64,000 bases of DNA from Cotesia glomerata (taxonomy: Eukaryota > Arthropoda > Insecta > Hymenoptera > Braconidae). Positions 1 to 16,400 of the stretch are shown here, one piece after another. The stretch is from positions 22,035,510 to 22,099,509 of the forward strand of contig NC_058164.1 of assembly GCF_020080835.1 (NCBI RefSeq), written 5' to 3'. The translations under genes were made by a program, and so were the position numbers. The notes under the pieces were generated by a model that was given only the letters and a program-made list of their open reading frames with translations, was not told where the DNA came from and ran no database searches. Positions within the stretch are counted from its first letter, which is position 1. Every line of letters starts with the position of its first letter.

Positions 1-516
1 GCCCTCTGGATTTTTTGCGTCACGAAAGGTTAATAATTTTTAGATAATATAACTGACGAAATTAATATAATAATTTCTTCAATTTCTTCCGTGAGATAAA
101 AATATTTTTGTAAAAATTTCTATAAAAAATTCTTAAAAACAATCTTATCAATATAATTACATCATAAAATAATAAATAAATAAATTTTTAAATACTACTT
201 TATGATAATCATAAATTTTGAGGTGAATTTTTCTGCATAACTAACAAATTAAGTTTCTGATAAAATTACTAGTCATTGACCCTCTTTCTAATCTCTCTTA
301 ATTGAATTACTAAATTAAACCATATAAATTATATTTTCATTTATGCGTCTGCTTGTGAAAGCGCTCCTAAATCCGTCGATGAAATTAATATAATGAATAC
401 TGAAGATTTCTCAACAATCTCTGACTATTTTATCAAACTTCTAAGAAGGAATACTTAAAGTCAAGTACTTCAACATAATTATCATTTTTTTGTCGTTAAA
501 ATAATTTCGCAGTGAT
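1..516. repeat. Dispersed repeat X, inverted partner of 22468-22970
   Basis: Read in reverse complement, this stretch matches 22468-22970 over about 500 bases with few differences, including the tail that runs into the word CCAGAGGGC. The other copy lies inside family A repeat sequence. The window starts inside this copy, so its full extent is unknown. No coding capacity is visible. Confidence 0.8.
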
Positions 517-681
517 AAATAAATATAAAAACATAATGCTGATAAATAAACTACGTAACAGATAACCTCAATGACATAAACCCGTGCTAAATTTTTATTA
601 GTAAAAATTACTGAGATAAAATTAATTGCGTTAATACTATATACAAAGTATAATTGTATAATTTGTTATTTAAATATATTA

Positions 682-2194
682 TCTATATTATTAAGAGAAT
701 AAGAAAAATTTTGACTCCAGGATAGTCATATGATAAAATCGGTTTTTTAAAGTAAAATTTAGTGTCATTGCAAAGGTCTTGGCTTGTGCCTTTTCAAGGT
801 TTCATATCATTTTCACCGATAGTCAATTTATTATGATAAGCATTAAGGCTGCGTTCGAAAATTCTGTATCTCAAGATACATAATTAAGAAATTACCTTGT
901 ATCTTGTGAACTAATGACATTTTTAAAGATATATGCTCACCCCGACATTGCACTCATCGAGACCTTTCCTTTGAGTACCCACATCAATTTTTCATATATT
1001 TATATATTTCACAAATATCATATATATAAAATATATAAAAAATACCATGTGGGTACTTAAATTAAAGGTCTCGATGAATGTAACATCAAAATAAGTTTAT
1101 ATCTTAAAAAATGTCATTAATTAAGAAATGACATTGTACCATGTCTACTGATGATATTTTTAAAGATATAAGCTCATCCCGATGTTACGCTCATCGAGAC
1201 CTTTCATTTGAGTACCCATATCAATTTTTCATATTTATATATTTCACAAATACCATATATATAAAATATCTAAAAAATGTCATGTGGGTACTGAAATGAA
1301 AGATCTTTATGAATGTAACACCGAAATAAGTTTATATCCTAAAAAATGTCATGAATTAAGAAACGACATTGTACTTTGTCTACTGATGATATTTTTAAAG
1401 ATATAAGCTCATCCCGATGTTACACTCATCAAGACCTTTCATTTGAGTACCCACATCAATTTTTCATATATTTTATATATTTATATATTTCACAAATGCC
1501 ATATATATAAAATATATAAAAAATGCCATGTGGGTACTTAAATGAAAGGTCTCGATGAATCTAACATCGAAATAAGTTTATATCTTACAAAATGTCATTA
1601 ATTAAGAAATGACATTGTACCTTGTCTACTGATGATATTTTTAAAGATATAAGTTCACCCCGACATTACACTCATCGAGACCTTTCATTTGAGTACCCAC
1701 ATCAATTTTTCATATATTTTATTTATTTATATATTTCACAAATACCATATATATAAAATATATAAAAAATGCCATGTGGATACTTGAATGAAAGGTCTCG
1801 ATTCATGTAACATCGAAATAAGCTTATATCTTAAAAAATGTCATTAATTAAGAAATTATATTGTACCTTGTCTACTGATGACATTTTTAAAGATATAAGC
1901 GCATCCCGATGTTACGCTTATCGAGACCTTTCATTTGAGTATCCACATCAATTTTTTATATATTTATATATATTATATATATGTATGTATGAAAAATATA
2001 TCAAAAATGCATGTGGGTACTCAAATGAAAGCTCTTGATGAGAATAACATCGGGATGAGCTTATATCTTTAAAAACGTCAATAGTTAAGAAAGTACTGTG
2101 CAATTTAACAAAAGTAATTATTTAATAATGGAAAATTTTATTTATTTATAGTTTACAAGTCACGGCAGTCACATAGTGACTGCAAAGTTGTTAG
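682..2194 (+). mobile_element. Non-autonomous Helitron, copy 1 (five internal repeat units)
   Basis: The element starts TCTATATTATTAAGAG right after an A. It ends with the hairpin GCAGTCACATAGTGACTGC at 2165-2183, seven bases, then TTAG (a mutated CTRR) followed by T. A 5' TC, a short 3' hairpin, a CTRR end and insertion between A and T are the Helitron hallmarks. Two relatives at 51257-52050 and 54729-55749 share both ends. No Rep/helicase ORF is present, so it depended on helper proteins. Its 3' end lies only 26 bases before the splice acceptor of the exon at 2221. Confidence 0.85.
881..2085 (+). repeat. Tandem array of five ~240-bp palindromic units inside Helitron 1
   Basis: Units begin near 881, 1118, 1353, 1600 and 1845, each with a variant of TAATTAAGAAATGACATTG. 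Each unit is itself an inverted repeat. A left arm with CTCATCGAGACCTTTCATTT and GAGTACCCACATCAA is mirrored after an AT-rich centre by TGTGGGTACTCAAATGAAAG and CATCGGGATGAGC. Each unit could therefore fold into a hairpin of about 180-200 bases. Confidence 0.85.
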
Positions 2195-2220
2195 TATTAA
2201 TTATTTATTTAAATTTTCAG

Positions 2221-3099
2221 GATTCCGATGAAATAAGTGAAGAAATAAGTAAAATAGCGAAGAATATAGAAAATCTAAAGGTCGAATCGACGGAAAAATT
2301 AACCGAATCGAATACTAATGATTCTGATGGTAATTATTCCGAGGGTCAAGAGGTCAAAGTCGAAATAAAAAAACAAGAAGAAACTCGCTGTGAAATAATA
2401 AAAGATGTTGAAATTGTGGAAGACAAAACGCTGCTTAGGAAGAAATCAAAGGAAAGTATTGGAAGCGACAGCAGTTTTTCAGTGAAAGACGAAATTGAAA
2501 AAATAGAACGTCAGATAAAATTATTGGAGGCTACTAAAGCTATTAATAACGACGAGAAAGCGGCCTTGAGGACTCGGACGTACTCGTTGACCGATGAAGA
2601 CAATTATGATACACCAGGCAGGCGGCTGATACGCGGCAGCAGTTCTCGAAGAAGTTTGCAAGAAAATCGCAGAAATTTCTTCAAAGAGTTGACTTCACGC
2701 TCTAGTAATAATGTGAATATTAACAATAATATTAATCATAACAATGATAGGGTCAAAGTTGAGATTAAAGAGCTGCCGCGTCAGCAGAATGACATTAAGA
2801 TTGTCCATCTTACAGATGAAGTAGAGCATCATGATAATGGAGAAGAAACTGCCGATAATTCAGCGGTCAAAGTTATCGAGCTTAGAATTTCCGAACCTTT
2901 AAAAGTTAAATCTGACTTTAATTTTGAGATTAACCCAATTCCGAAACCCGTCAGGCATAATAGTAATTGCAGTTTGGATAAAATGTCGACGGTTAATATT
3001 AATAATAATAATAACAATAATGTTGATAATAATAATAAAAATATTAGTACTGTTGATGTTAATGATAATAACAGAGACAACGAAGAACAATCTTTGTAA
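2221..3099 (+). CDS. Terminal coding exon of an unrecognised gene (3' part only)
   Basis: The exon begins after a clear acceptor (AAATTTTCAG) and runs in phase 0 for 292 codons to TAA. The upstream exons lie left of the window. The peptide is hydrophilic and low in complexity: an acidic and Lys-rich start (DSDEISEEISKIAKNIENLK), a short helical stretch (DEIEKIERQIKLLEATK), a Ser/Arg patch (RRLIRGSSSRRSLQENRR) that could be phosphorylated, and an Asn-rich tail. No membrane segment or known domain was recognised. The ATG at 2176 belongs to the Helitron end and is not a start. It may be the disordered C-terminus of a cytoskeletal or signalling protein, but nothing proves that. Confidence 0.65.
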   Translation, partial: DSDEISEEISKIAKNIENLKVESTEKLTESNTNDSDGNYSEGQEVKVEIKKQEETRCEIIKDVEIVEDKTLLRKKSKESIGSDSSFSVKDEIEKIERQIKLLEATKAINNDEKAALRTRTYSLTDEDNYDTPGRRLIRGSSSRRSLQENRRNFFKELTSRSSNNVNINNNINHNNDRVKVEIKELPRQQNDIKIVHLTDEVEHHDNGEETADNSAVKVIELRISEPLKVKSDFNFEINPIPKPVRHNSNCSLDKMSTVNINNNNNNNVDNNNKNISTVDVNDNNRDNEEQSL

Positions 3100-3283
3100 A
3101 TTGATATGAAAACGCACATGTTTGCCACCAAAATTTGTATGCATTTGAAGAAATTTTTTATGAGAAGAGAAGACTATCACGCGATGGCCTTTAATTTTTT
3201 AAACAAGTGAATGTGCCTTTTAAATTGTTATTGATAAGCACAAGCTTATTAGTATTTACAAATTGTTTATTTATTATAATACA

Positions 3284-3289
3284 AATAAA
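3284..3289 (+). other. Polyadenylation signal AATAAA for the exon ending at 3099
   Basis: AATAAA sits about 185 bases after the stop codon in AT-rich 3' sequence. It is the first canonical hexamer well placed for this exon. Confidence 0.5.
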
Positions 3290-3299
3290 GTTTTATTTA

Positions 3300-3979
3300 A
3301 GTAATTTTGTTGTTTATTTAAGGTGAGACTTATTTCTATTTATTTGTATCCATTTTTTAAGGTTAAGACTATATTGATGGAAATTTTTGATAAATATTAT
3401 CAATGGTATTAATAACTCAAAAATTTATAGGTTATTTATGAATAAATCTTAAAATCTGATTCTTTCCATTAAAGTATTATTTCTTCACCAGATTTCATCT
3501 ATATAAAATTTATTTCTTCTTTCTATAATTCATTTAATATTAATAATTTTAGAAAAAATTATATTTCTTCTTTAATCAAAGGCATTAATGATTTCTTCTA
3601 TTATAATTTAATATTAACTATTTATTGATTTATTAAAAAATTATTTCTTCTTCAAATAAAAAGTTTCCGAAAAAAAAGTAATTAACAAAAACTGAAACAA
3701 GAAATTACTAACCTCACATTGATAATAAAAATTCTCCACTTTTCAACTGCTCCGAATTCCTTCCAAAAAAATTCTAACCAAGAAACTTACAAAAATTTAA
3801 TTTCTTCTTCAATTAAAGCAATTTATCAGGACATTAAAGTTAGCAGTCACTTTACAATTTTTTAATTTTATTTAACAAAAAAATTTGTTCCAAAAAATTA
3901 TTTAAAAAAAAATTGCATTTTTTATTTTTTTCATTTCTCCATGTCAATTTTTCTTCAAATTTTTTTTTGCCATAATTTA
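3300..3979. other. AT-rich intergenic spacer, no gene seen
   Basis: The stretch is A/T-rich with several TTTCTTCT words and no ORF, splice-bounded exon or RNA gene that can be supported. It ends at the short Helitron-like element starting at 3980. Confidence 0.6.
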
Positions 3980-4175
3980 TCTATACTAATATTGTAAAGA
4001 GGAGAGATTCGATTGTTTGTTTGTTTGCATTGAATAGGCACTGAAACGACTGAACCGATTTGAAAAATTCTTTCACTTTTGGGAAGCTACACTATCCCCG
4101 GGTGACATAGGCTATATTATATTATAATTAATTTTGAAATTTTTGTTAAATACCTGTGCGAAGCCGAAATGCTAG
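3980..4175 (+). mobile_element. Short Helitron-like element of a second family
   Basis: The element starts TCTATACTAATATTG after an A and ends GAAGCCGAAATGCTAG before a T. In between it has the word ACTATCCCCGGGTGACATAG, which I associate with short insect Helitron-like elements. It is only 196 bases long. The CTAG end and A/T flanks fit the Helitron insertion rule. It lies about 250 bases upstream of the channel gene start. Confidence 0.7.
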
Positions 4176-4422
4176 TTTGTTATGAAATTCTTGAAATTAT
4201 TAAATATATGCTGAATTAATTTTTATAAATTTATCAGTCCTCGTGTTCTTTTTTTATTTATATTAATAAAAATCAATTTAACTAGTTCATACCAATTTTT
4301 TATAACCAAGATTTCATTAAAAACTAGTGAACTATTAATAAAAAATAGTTAAATTAATAAAAAAATCTTCAATCAACACTAAAACCATATAAACCATATT
4401 AACATGATATTTTGTCAACAAG

Positions 4423-9881
<5,459 letters not shown>

Positions 9882-9921
9882 GAAGACTATAAATTATCAA
9901 ATATTTATTATAAATCATAAT

Positions 9922-9927
9922 AATAAA
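9922..9927 (+). other. Polyadenylation signal of the channel gene
   Basis: AATAAA lies about 40 bases after the stop codon at 9881, suggesting a short 3' UTR. Confidence 0.55.
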
Positions 9928-10369
9928 TGAAGAAATAATTGACAATTCGCGTTCAATGGTATATATTTACAATTGAATACATTGAAGGCATTTTAAGCTT
10001 GCTACAATGTTTTTGTTTGTTAATTTGTTCGTGTAGACGCACTCGCGCCATTACAAATGCATATCATTCATAAATATCTTCTTACAGTTGCAGAATAAAT
10101 TTATTTATTATTTATTTCTTCTTTTATATTCTTCGATAATTTTTAATCAATAATTATTAATTTTCTATTATTTATTTTGCAACTCGTTGCCATTCTATCT
10201 TTCATGTGTAATATGGAATGTGTTTTTTGCGCTAGAGCACACTATATATATAAACTAACAATTATGATGATTAAAATAACTGATTCATTTATACTACATT
10301 CGCCGTGCAACTTCCGAATATAATTTATCTTAACTTCAAAATTGTATTTTCTGTTTCCCGGCAAAAAAA

Positions 10370-10500
10370 TTATCCGTCTCTCCCCCACCACTTCTTTGCG
10401 CATGCGCCTGAGTGTCGCCGCGCATGCGCAGTTTATTTTTTTCTAAGGAGTGGGAGAAGCTGTGATGTCACTTCAGTTAGTTCCTTCGCCGAGAAAAGGT
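10370..10500. promoter_or_regulatory. GC-rich patch with two NRF1/ewg-type palindromes, candidate promoter
   Basis: Two copies of GCGCATGCGC lie about 20 bases apart, separated by CTGAGTGTCGCC, within locally GC-rich sequence that also holds TGATGTCA. GCGCATGCGC is the established binding palindrome of NRF1 (erect wing in insects), typical of housekeeping promoters. No coding exon is visible downstream on either strand, so the transcript it would drive is unknown. It could also be a distal element of a neighbour, or lie in a long 3' UTR of the minus-strand gene. Confidence 0.5.
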
Positions 10501-11082
10501 CGACCAAACTCGTAATAATTATTTACGCCAATTTCTTCTTAAACAAAGTCATGAAAATAATAATTAACAATAAATAAAAAATTACGATATGTCTTATTAC
10601 TTTCTAAAAAAGAATAAATTTTTTTTTTTTTTGTAAAAAAAAAAATCTCATGACAATGCACGATTTTAAAAAGTCTTTGGTATAAAAATTATTTGGTAAA
10701 TACGTACAATTATTACATACAAATCGGTAAGTTGCACTCGCAATTGTTAATTATTTAGTTTTTTTATTCTTTATATATTAGATAAAAAATAATATAAGTG
10801 ATAATGACGTGATACGTTTTTTAGGTTAATATTTTGTGGATGAAAAAGAAATGAACAATCAACAACAATGACACTCGTTCAAGTATCACACAACAACATT
10901 ATAACAACATTGCAATTGGGGCACATTTACAATTATTTTATCCCTACTCTGTTTCTTTTTTTTCTTAATCAATCGACTAATTCTTATCGTTGTCGCTATT
11001 AACGTGCCACTCTCTGTATTTTCCTAGTACTTAGCCATACATACTTATAAATTACCGCCGATCGATCAAAGGACAATTGTGC

Positions 11083-12234
11083 GTTTATTTATAAAATAAT
11101 AACAATAACTTTAAATAATAGTTTTGATTTCAATTTTAAATAAATGGCACTACTAAAGCATTTCAATAACAAACTTTAAACTTTAAATTAATACTGCATT
11201 AATCTAAATAAAATAAGTTACGATCGATCGGCTGACAATTTATTAACATAAATCACGTCTATTTTTTTATTTTGTTTTAATAGTTATTTATTTATATATT
11301 TATATTTATTTATATATATTTATATAATTTTTAAATGTAAAGTCAAAATTACGCAACTTTTAATAATTATTATTTCGGTATAAAATGCCCGCGGTTATAT
11401 CGTAATTTTGAATCTACGAAATTTTTATATGCGCGCACATTCATTCGCATTTTTTTTAAATATACGATTTTATCTTTTGTTTATGGCTTATCTTTGTTCG
11501 GGTAAAAAATGGTAGCAAGTGATTCACAGAAAATTACGTATCTTCTCAAAGGTATTTTTTGGTACGGTTAGATCTCTTTTAATTATTTAGCAAACTTAAA
11601 CATTAAAATACCATGTTAAAGATCATGTTTTCCGATATTGGCGAAAAATATCCAAGAAATTTGAAGAAATGTTTTTGGTTAAAAAATTGACAATAAAAAA
11701 ATTTACAAAACAATGCAACACTATCTGTTGAGTATTTATTTAACTATGTAACTGAGTGGAGGGTGCTTTCGGCTACTGAGAGTGTTGGCGCAACGAGCAG
11801 AGAGTGTGCGCTGACACACGAGTGCCGAAAAGCCGCTTCCAATCAGTTGATACATAAATAAATGGAATTAATTAACACAACCAACATAATATTTTGCGCA
11901 ATATCGTGATAAAGAAATAAATGGTCGTATTATAATGTGGAAATTAACGAATGCAAATATTTATAAATGAAAGATATTTTTTTCTTTTCAATACTAGTGA
12001 TAAATGTCAATCTTATTTTCACATTATAAAATGAGTGAAATTTTTTTTTATTCTCTAATATTCACTCAGAATATGGATTTAAAAGTTTAATAAATAATTT
12101 TTAGTTGCAATTTTTACATAACAACAGGTAAAATTATTTCCATAAACCAGAGCTACCATAAAATACCATAACTATCAAAATACAGTGAATTCACCATAAA
12201 CTTGAATAGAGGCAGGCATAAAATAATTAATGAC
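11083..12234. repeat. Copy 1 of a ~1.1 kb duplication (partner 30449-31480)
   Basis: This stretch downstream of liprin-alpha matches 30449-31480 in the same orientation with scattered substitutions. It includes the word GATCGATCGGCTGACAATTT and the GC-richer core AACTGAGTGGAGGGTGCTTT with GAGAGTGTGCGCTGACACAC. Copy 1 has about 170 extra bases near 11290-11460. Copy 2 has about 35 extra bases near 31265. There is no ORF and there are no inverted ends. Confidence 0.85.
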
Positions 12235-13380
12235 AACCAGTCGATGATTTATAAATATTTTAATAAGTTAGATAATTTATTAATTCAAGTCAATCATCGA
12301 CAGTTTGTTGTTAATGATAAATGGTAATATTTGATAAACTATTCGGATCCTACGTCATGCAAAAAGTTAGTTTTAATGATGATGATTATGAATTTCAATC
12401 GCGCAATTATTAACACACAATTTTTTTTTTTATTTTATCGGTAACTAATAACGAGAGATTTGTTGTGCTTGTGCATACACTCTCGTTAAATATATCTCTC
12501 AATTTCACCTCAATTCATTAATTCATTATTAATAATAATAATATAAAGTACAGGTGTCCTGTTAACATTTTTTTACGAATACTCGATGGTTTTCTTAAAT
12601 TTTTCATATACATTTAATAAATTATTAATTATTATTATTAATTATTATTATTATTATTATTATTATTTTTATTATCGATACAATATTAGTATAGAGATTG
12701 TGTAAAGTCAAGATTAATTTATAAACTCGCGTTAAAAAAATTTTATTTTCTTTTAATTTAAAATTTAAATGACAGGAAAGTCGTCACTTTAAAAAATTAT
12801 TTTCAATTGGGATTTTGTGCGACATATGATGCGTGATTATCATTTATCGAGTACACGGTTATAATACAACGGGAAATGTTACAAAAAAATGATTTAATGA
12901 TTGATAATGATTTAATGAATCTAAAAAAAAAGCAACAAAATAATTCAGCCCGATGGAATTATTGTCACTTGGAGTTTGCTGTATTGATGAAATATAAATT
13001 AATATTTGTTACACGCACTCTTACTCATTAAATTACATTTAATTATTATTATTTTTATCTTTTCTCTCTCCTCACAATTTCCACATAAATTTAATCATTT
13101 ACAACACTAGGAATGCGACTTGATATCAGCGGTTCGTATTTTGTTAAAAATAATAATAACTAAATAATATTTATAGAATTAAATTAAATAAAGCACGAGT
13201 GCTTTCCGCTTTATTAAATATCAATATTCATTTATATATATTTATATATTTAAATATATATTAATTTATCCTCTCAAGTCTTTAAGACTGGAGATTGATA
13301 TGAAACTTTAAGAGTCAAAAATACTCTGCGGATATTTTTAAAGCTTACGCTTATTAATTTTTTATTTTTTTTTTTAAATA
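12235..13380. other. Non-coding AT-rich stretch downstream of liprin-alpha
   Basis: It holds an (ATT)n microsatellite at 12622-12667 and AT-rich unique sequence. No supported gene is seen. Part could be an extended 3' UTR of liprin-alpha on the minus strand. Confidence 0.5.
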
Positions 13381-13381
13381 G

Positions 13382-13387
13382 TTTATT
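13382..13387 (-). other. Candidate polyadenylation signal of liprin-alpha
   Basis: TTTATT on the plus strand reads AATAAA on the minus strand, about 100 bases after the stop codon at 13485. A longer alternative 3' UTR is possible. Confidence 0.45.
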
Positions 13388-13484
13388 TATTACTCCGTTG
13401 GAACTTTACAGCGAGGACAGCTGCGGTAGACTAGACGTGATGGGGTTGATGGCGTGGTAATGATGGCCTAGTTGTTAAATTTGA

Positions 13485-16400
13485 TCAGGACTTTAGGCTC
13501 ATTGATTCCTCTGGATGCCTTTCTGTGGCGGTCGTTAAAAGGTTTGAAAATTCCACTTCCAATATTTGTCTTGCCTGTTTGTAATTTTATTAATTATTGG
13601 TAATTTTTTTTTTTTTTTTTTTTTTTAATTAAAATTTTTTTGGTAATAAAAAATCATACCTGGGTATTTTGGGTTGGTATTTGTAAAGCAAGAGCAAATG
13701 ATGTGGCGTCAAAACTGTCGTCAAGCGCAATAAGTGCACCGTGAACTCCAGATTCTAATAAATTGTTCCCATACTCCTTGAAAATATTATTATTTATTAA
13801 TATTAATTAAAAAGATTTCATATTAAATTGTAGTTTATTAATTTTATTCAGTGTGGTTAGAATTAAAAAAAAAAGATTGATTTTTTTTTGGAAATCTCGA
13901 AAATTATTACAAATACTTTTTTTTTTTTGGTCGAATTATTTTTTTTTTATCATCAATTTGAGTAATTTTAAACTAAAAGTTAATCTTATAAAATTGAACT
14001 AAAATTCATAATTTTTGAGTTATAATTTTAAGAAAATTATGAAAAAAAATAACCTTTGCTCAAACTAAAACTCAAAATTCGTACTCTCAAGAAAATTTTT
14101 AGTAAGTTATATTTAATAATCAATAACAAAGCAAATAAAAGGATTATATGCAGTCAAAATTTAAGAAAAAATTGATTTTTAGCATTTTTGTTTAAGTATA
14201 ATATTTCAAAAATATTTACTGAAAAATTTTAATATATTTGATTAATAGATTTTAATATACTTTACAAAACTCGGGCAGAAAAATTGTTTGAAAAAAATTT
14301 TTTTGGGCCGAATTATTTTTTTTTATCACATTGAGTAGTTTTGAACCAAAAGTTATTTTTATAAAATTTTAATTCATTAATTTAGAGTAATAAATTTATC
14401 AAAATGATCAAAAAAAGTAACCTTTGCCCAGACTAAAACTCGAAATTTGTACTTTCAAAAGTATATTTGAGTCAATATAAATGAGTCAACTATGGACTCA
14501 AGCTAATTAAATATGTCTACGCGCCAGATGGCTATCTTGTACTTAAAAATTAAATTTTTCTACTTATAAGTACTCTGTACATGTATTAACCCTGTTAATG
14601 GCTCTGGCTGTTGGGTTTGATTTTCAATAAATAAATAAATAAATATTTTCAAACTCGGTGATCAATCTCATTAAAAAACAACCCCTAGAATTTTAATTAA
14701 ATTTTTACAGCTCATTTAAAGTACAAAAAGCTAGTCCTTGATCCAAGGATTTATTTTTTTTTAACAATAAACTCCCGCTTTTTTCTACAAAATTGGCGAG
14801 TAAGCTGTTAGACACAGCAAGCTGTCCGAGCTCCGACAAAGATACCAATAATTCTGTTTATAATAAACATGTTTTTTTTTTTTTATTTTGGTCGTCAAAT
14901 TAATCATATAATCAATATCATTAATCATTAATTTTATATAATTTAATTAGTGTCAAAAAAAATATTAAAAATTTATTTTTTTATCCTATAAATGTACTTA
15001 ATTCTTTTAATATTTTTTTAATTTTGAGTGAAAATAATAATAATAAAAATACCTTAAGACCAATTGATTGAACCCATCTAATAACACGATCATTACTCCA
15101 TACAATGACATCAGCATTCGCACTTTCAGCCATTCGCCTTCTTTCTTCAAGTTGATGTCTATCAAAGTTTAATCGCTTTAAACATGAAATTCCATACTGA
15201 AGACTTGTTCTGAAAAAGAATAAATAAATAATAACAATAAATTAATAATAAATAAATAATAATTAAATAACAATAATAATATAAGTGAACACAAACCTGT
15301 GAAAACTGTCAACCATTCTGAGCTGGCCCCGCAAATCTTTTTTGTTAAGATGGTCAAGCATCCGTGCATCAACAAGGCACTCCATGAATGTAGACCTGTA
15401 CTGGGGCAACCCGAGACTCGGGAGCCAGACGTTGCCGATCCATTCGTGGTTCATGTCACCAAAGGCCAGAGTAGTGCGCGAAGTCTTGGGAGCCGAGGGG
15501 CTGGTCAGGGAGACCATTTCTTGGATTGCCAAGCGCAACTTCAGTCGATGTAGGGGATTGCTTATTCCGATTTCTCGCTGGATCTCCGTGTCGCTTAGAG
15601 CACTCATTATAGCACCGCTTTTGACATTTGCGCGACAGGCTGCGACATACCAAGCCGGCATTCCGACCCATAATTCCAGCCACGCGACGATTGTCGGGCC
15701 GTTCCACAGGCCGAAAGGTGTTCCGGCTTTCATTGCTTCTCCCAGCAATTCATGTCGCGATGAATCTAACATACTAGAAGGTCATATTTGTAAATTAGTT
15801 ATTGATAGATTAATAAATAAATTAAACTTCTGTTACAAATAAAAATTATGAGGGTGTTAGAAGCGCCAAGGGGAATCCCCGAAATATTTTTTAGTTCGGC
15901 ATTGTTGCCAAATCCATTTTAAGTCTTTTTAAATTAAAATTAACTATAAAAGATATTATTTCTGCGAGTTTAATTTAATGTTGGAAAAATTTGTTCAGTA
16001 TCGCCGAAATTTTAATTATTAAATAACAAAAATACTCAAATATTTTCTACAAATTTTAGAATGTTGCAAGCTTAATTAATATATTATTAAGAATAGACTT
16101 GCTAGCGAAAAAAATCCGCAATTTCTTGTGACTAAGTCACTTAAAATCAATTTTTAAAAATATAACGCTAAATAAATAAAAAGTTCAGGTCTGAGAACAA
16201 TTTTAGATTAATAATAAATTAATTAGAAAATAAGAAGCAGTAATAATTCGGATATTTTTTTTAATATTTTAAATTAAAGTCAATATTTTGAAGATTTCCT
16301 CAATAGCAAGAGTAACAGAAGATTAATAAATCAATTAATATTGAAAAATGATCAAATTTACTAAATATTATTTTATAAAATTAAAAGCTACAAAAAATAT

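Noticed and set aside
1838..2038. 66-codon ORF
   Set aside because: It lies within the palindromic Helitron units and has no protein-like composition.
2176..2220. ATG upstream of the exon at 2221 as a start codon
   Set aside because: It falls in the Helitron terminal hairpin, and a good splice acceptor follows. The exon is better read as internal to a spliced gene.
10305..10577. 90-codon ORF over the NRF1-type sites
   Set aside because: Its sequence is not protein-like, and no splice or family support exists. The GC-rich promoter words explain the open frame.
15342..15842. 166-codon plus-strand ORF
   Set aside because: It is antisense to the liprin-alpha SAM exon, whose minus-strand reading matches the family throughout.
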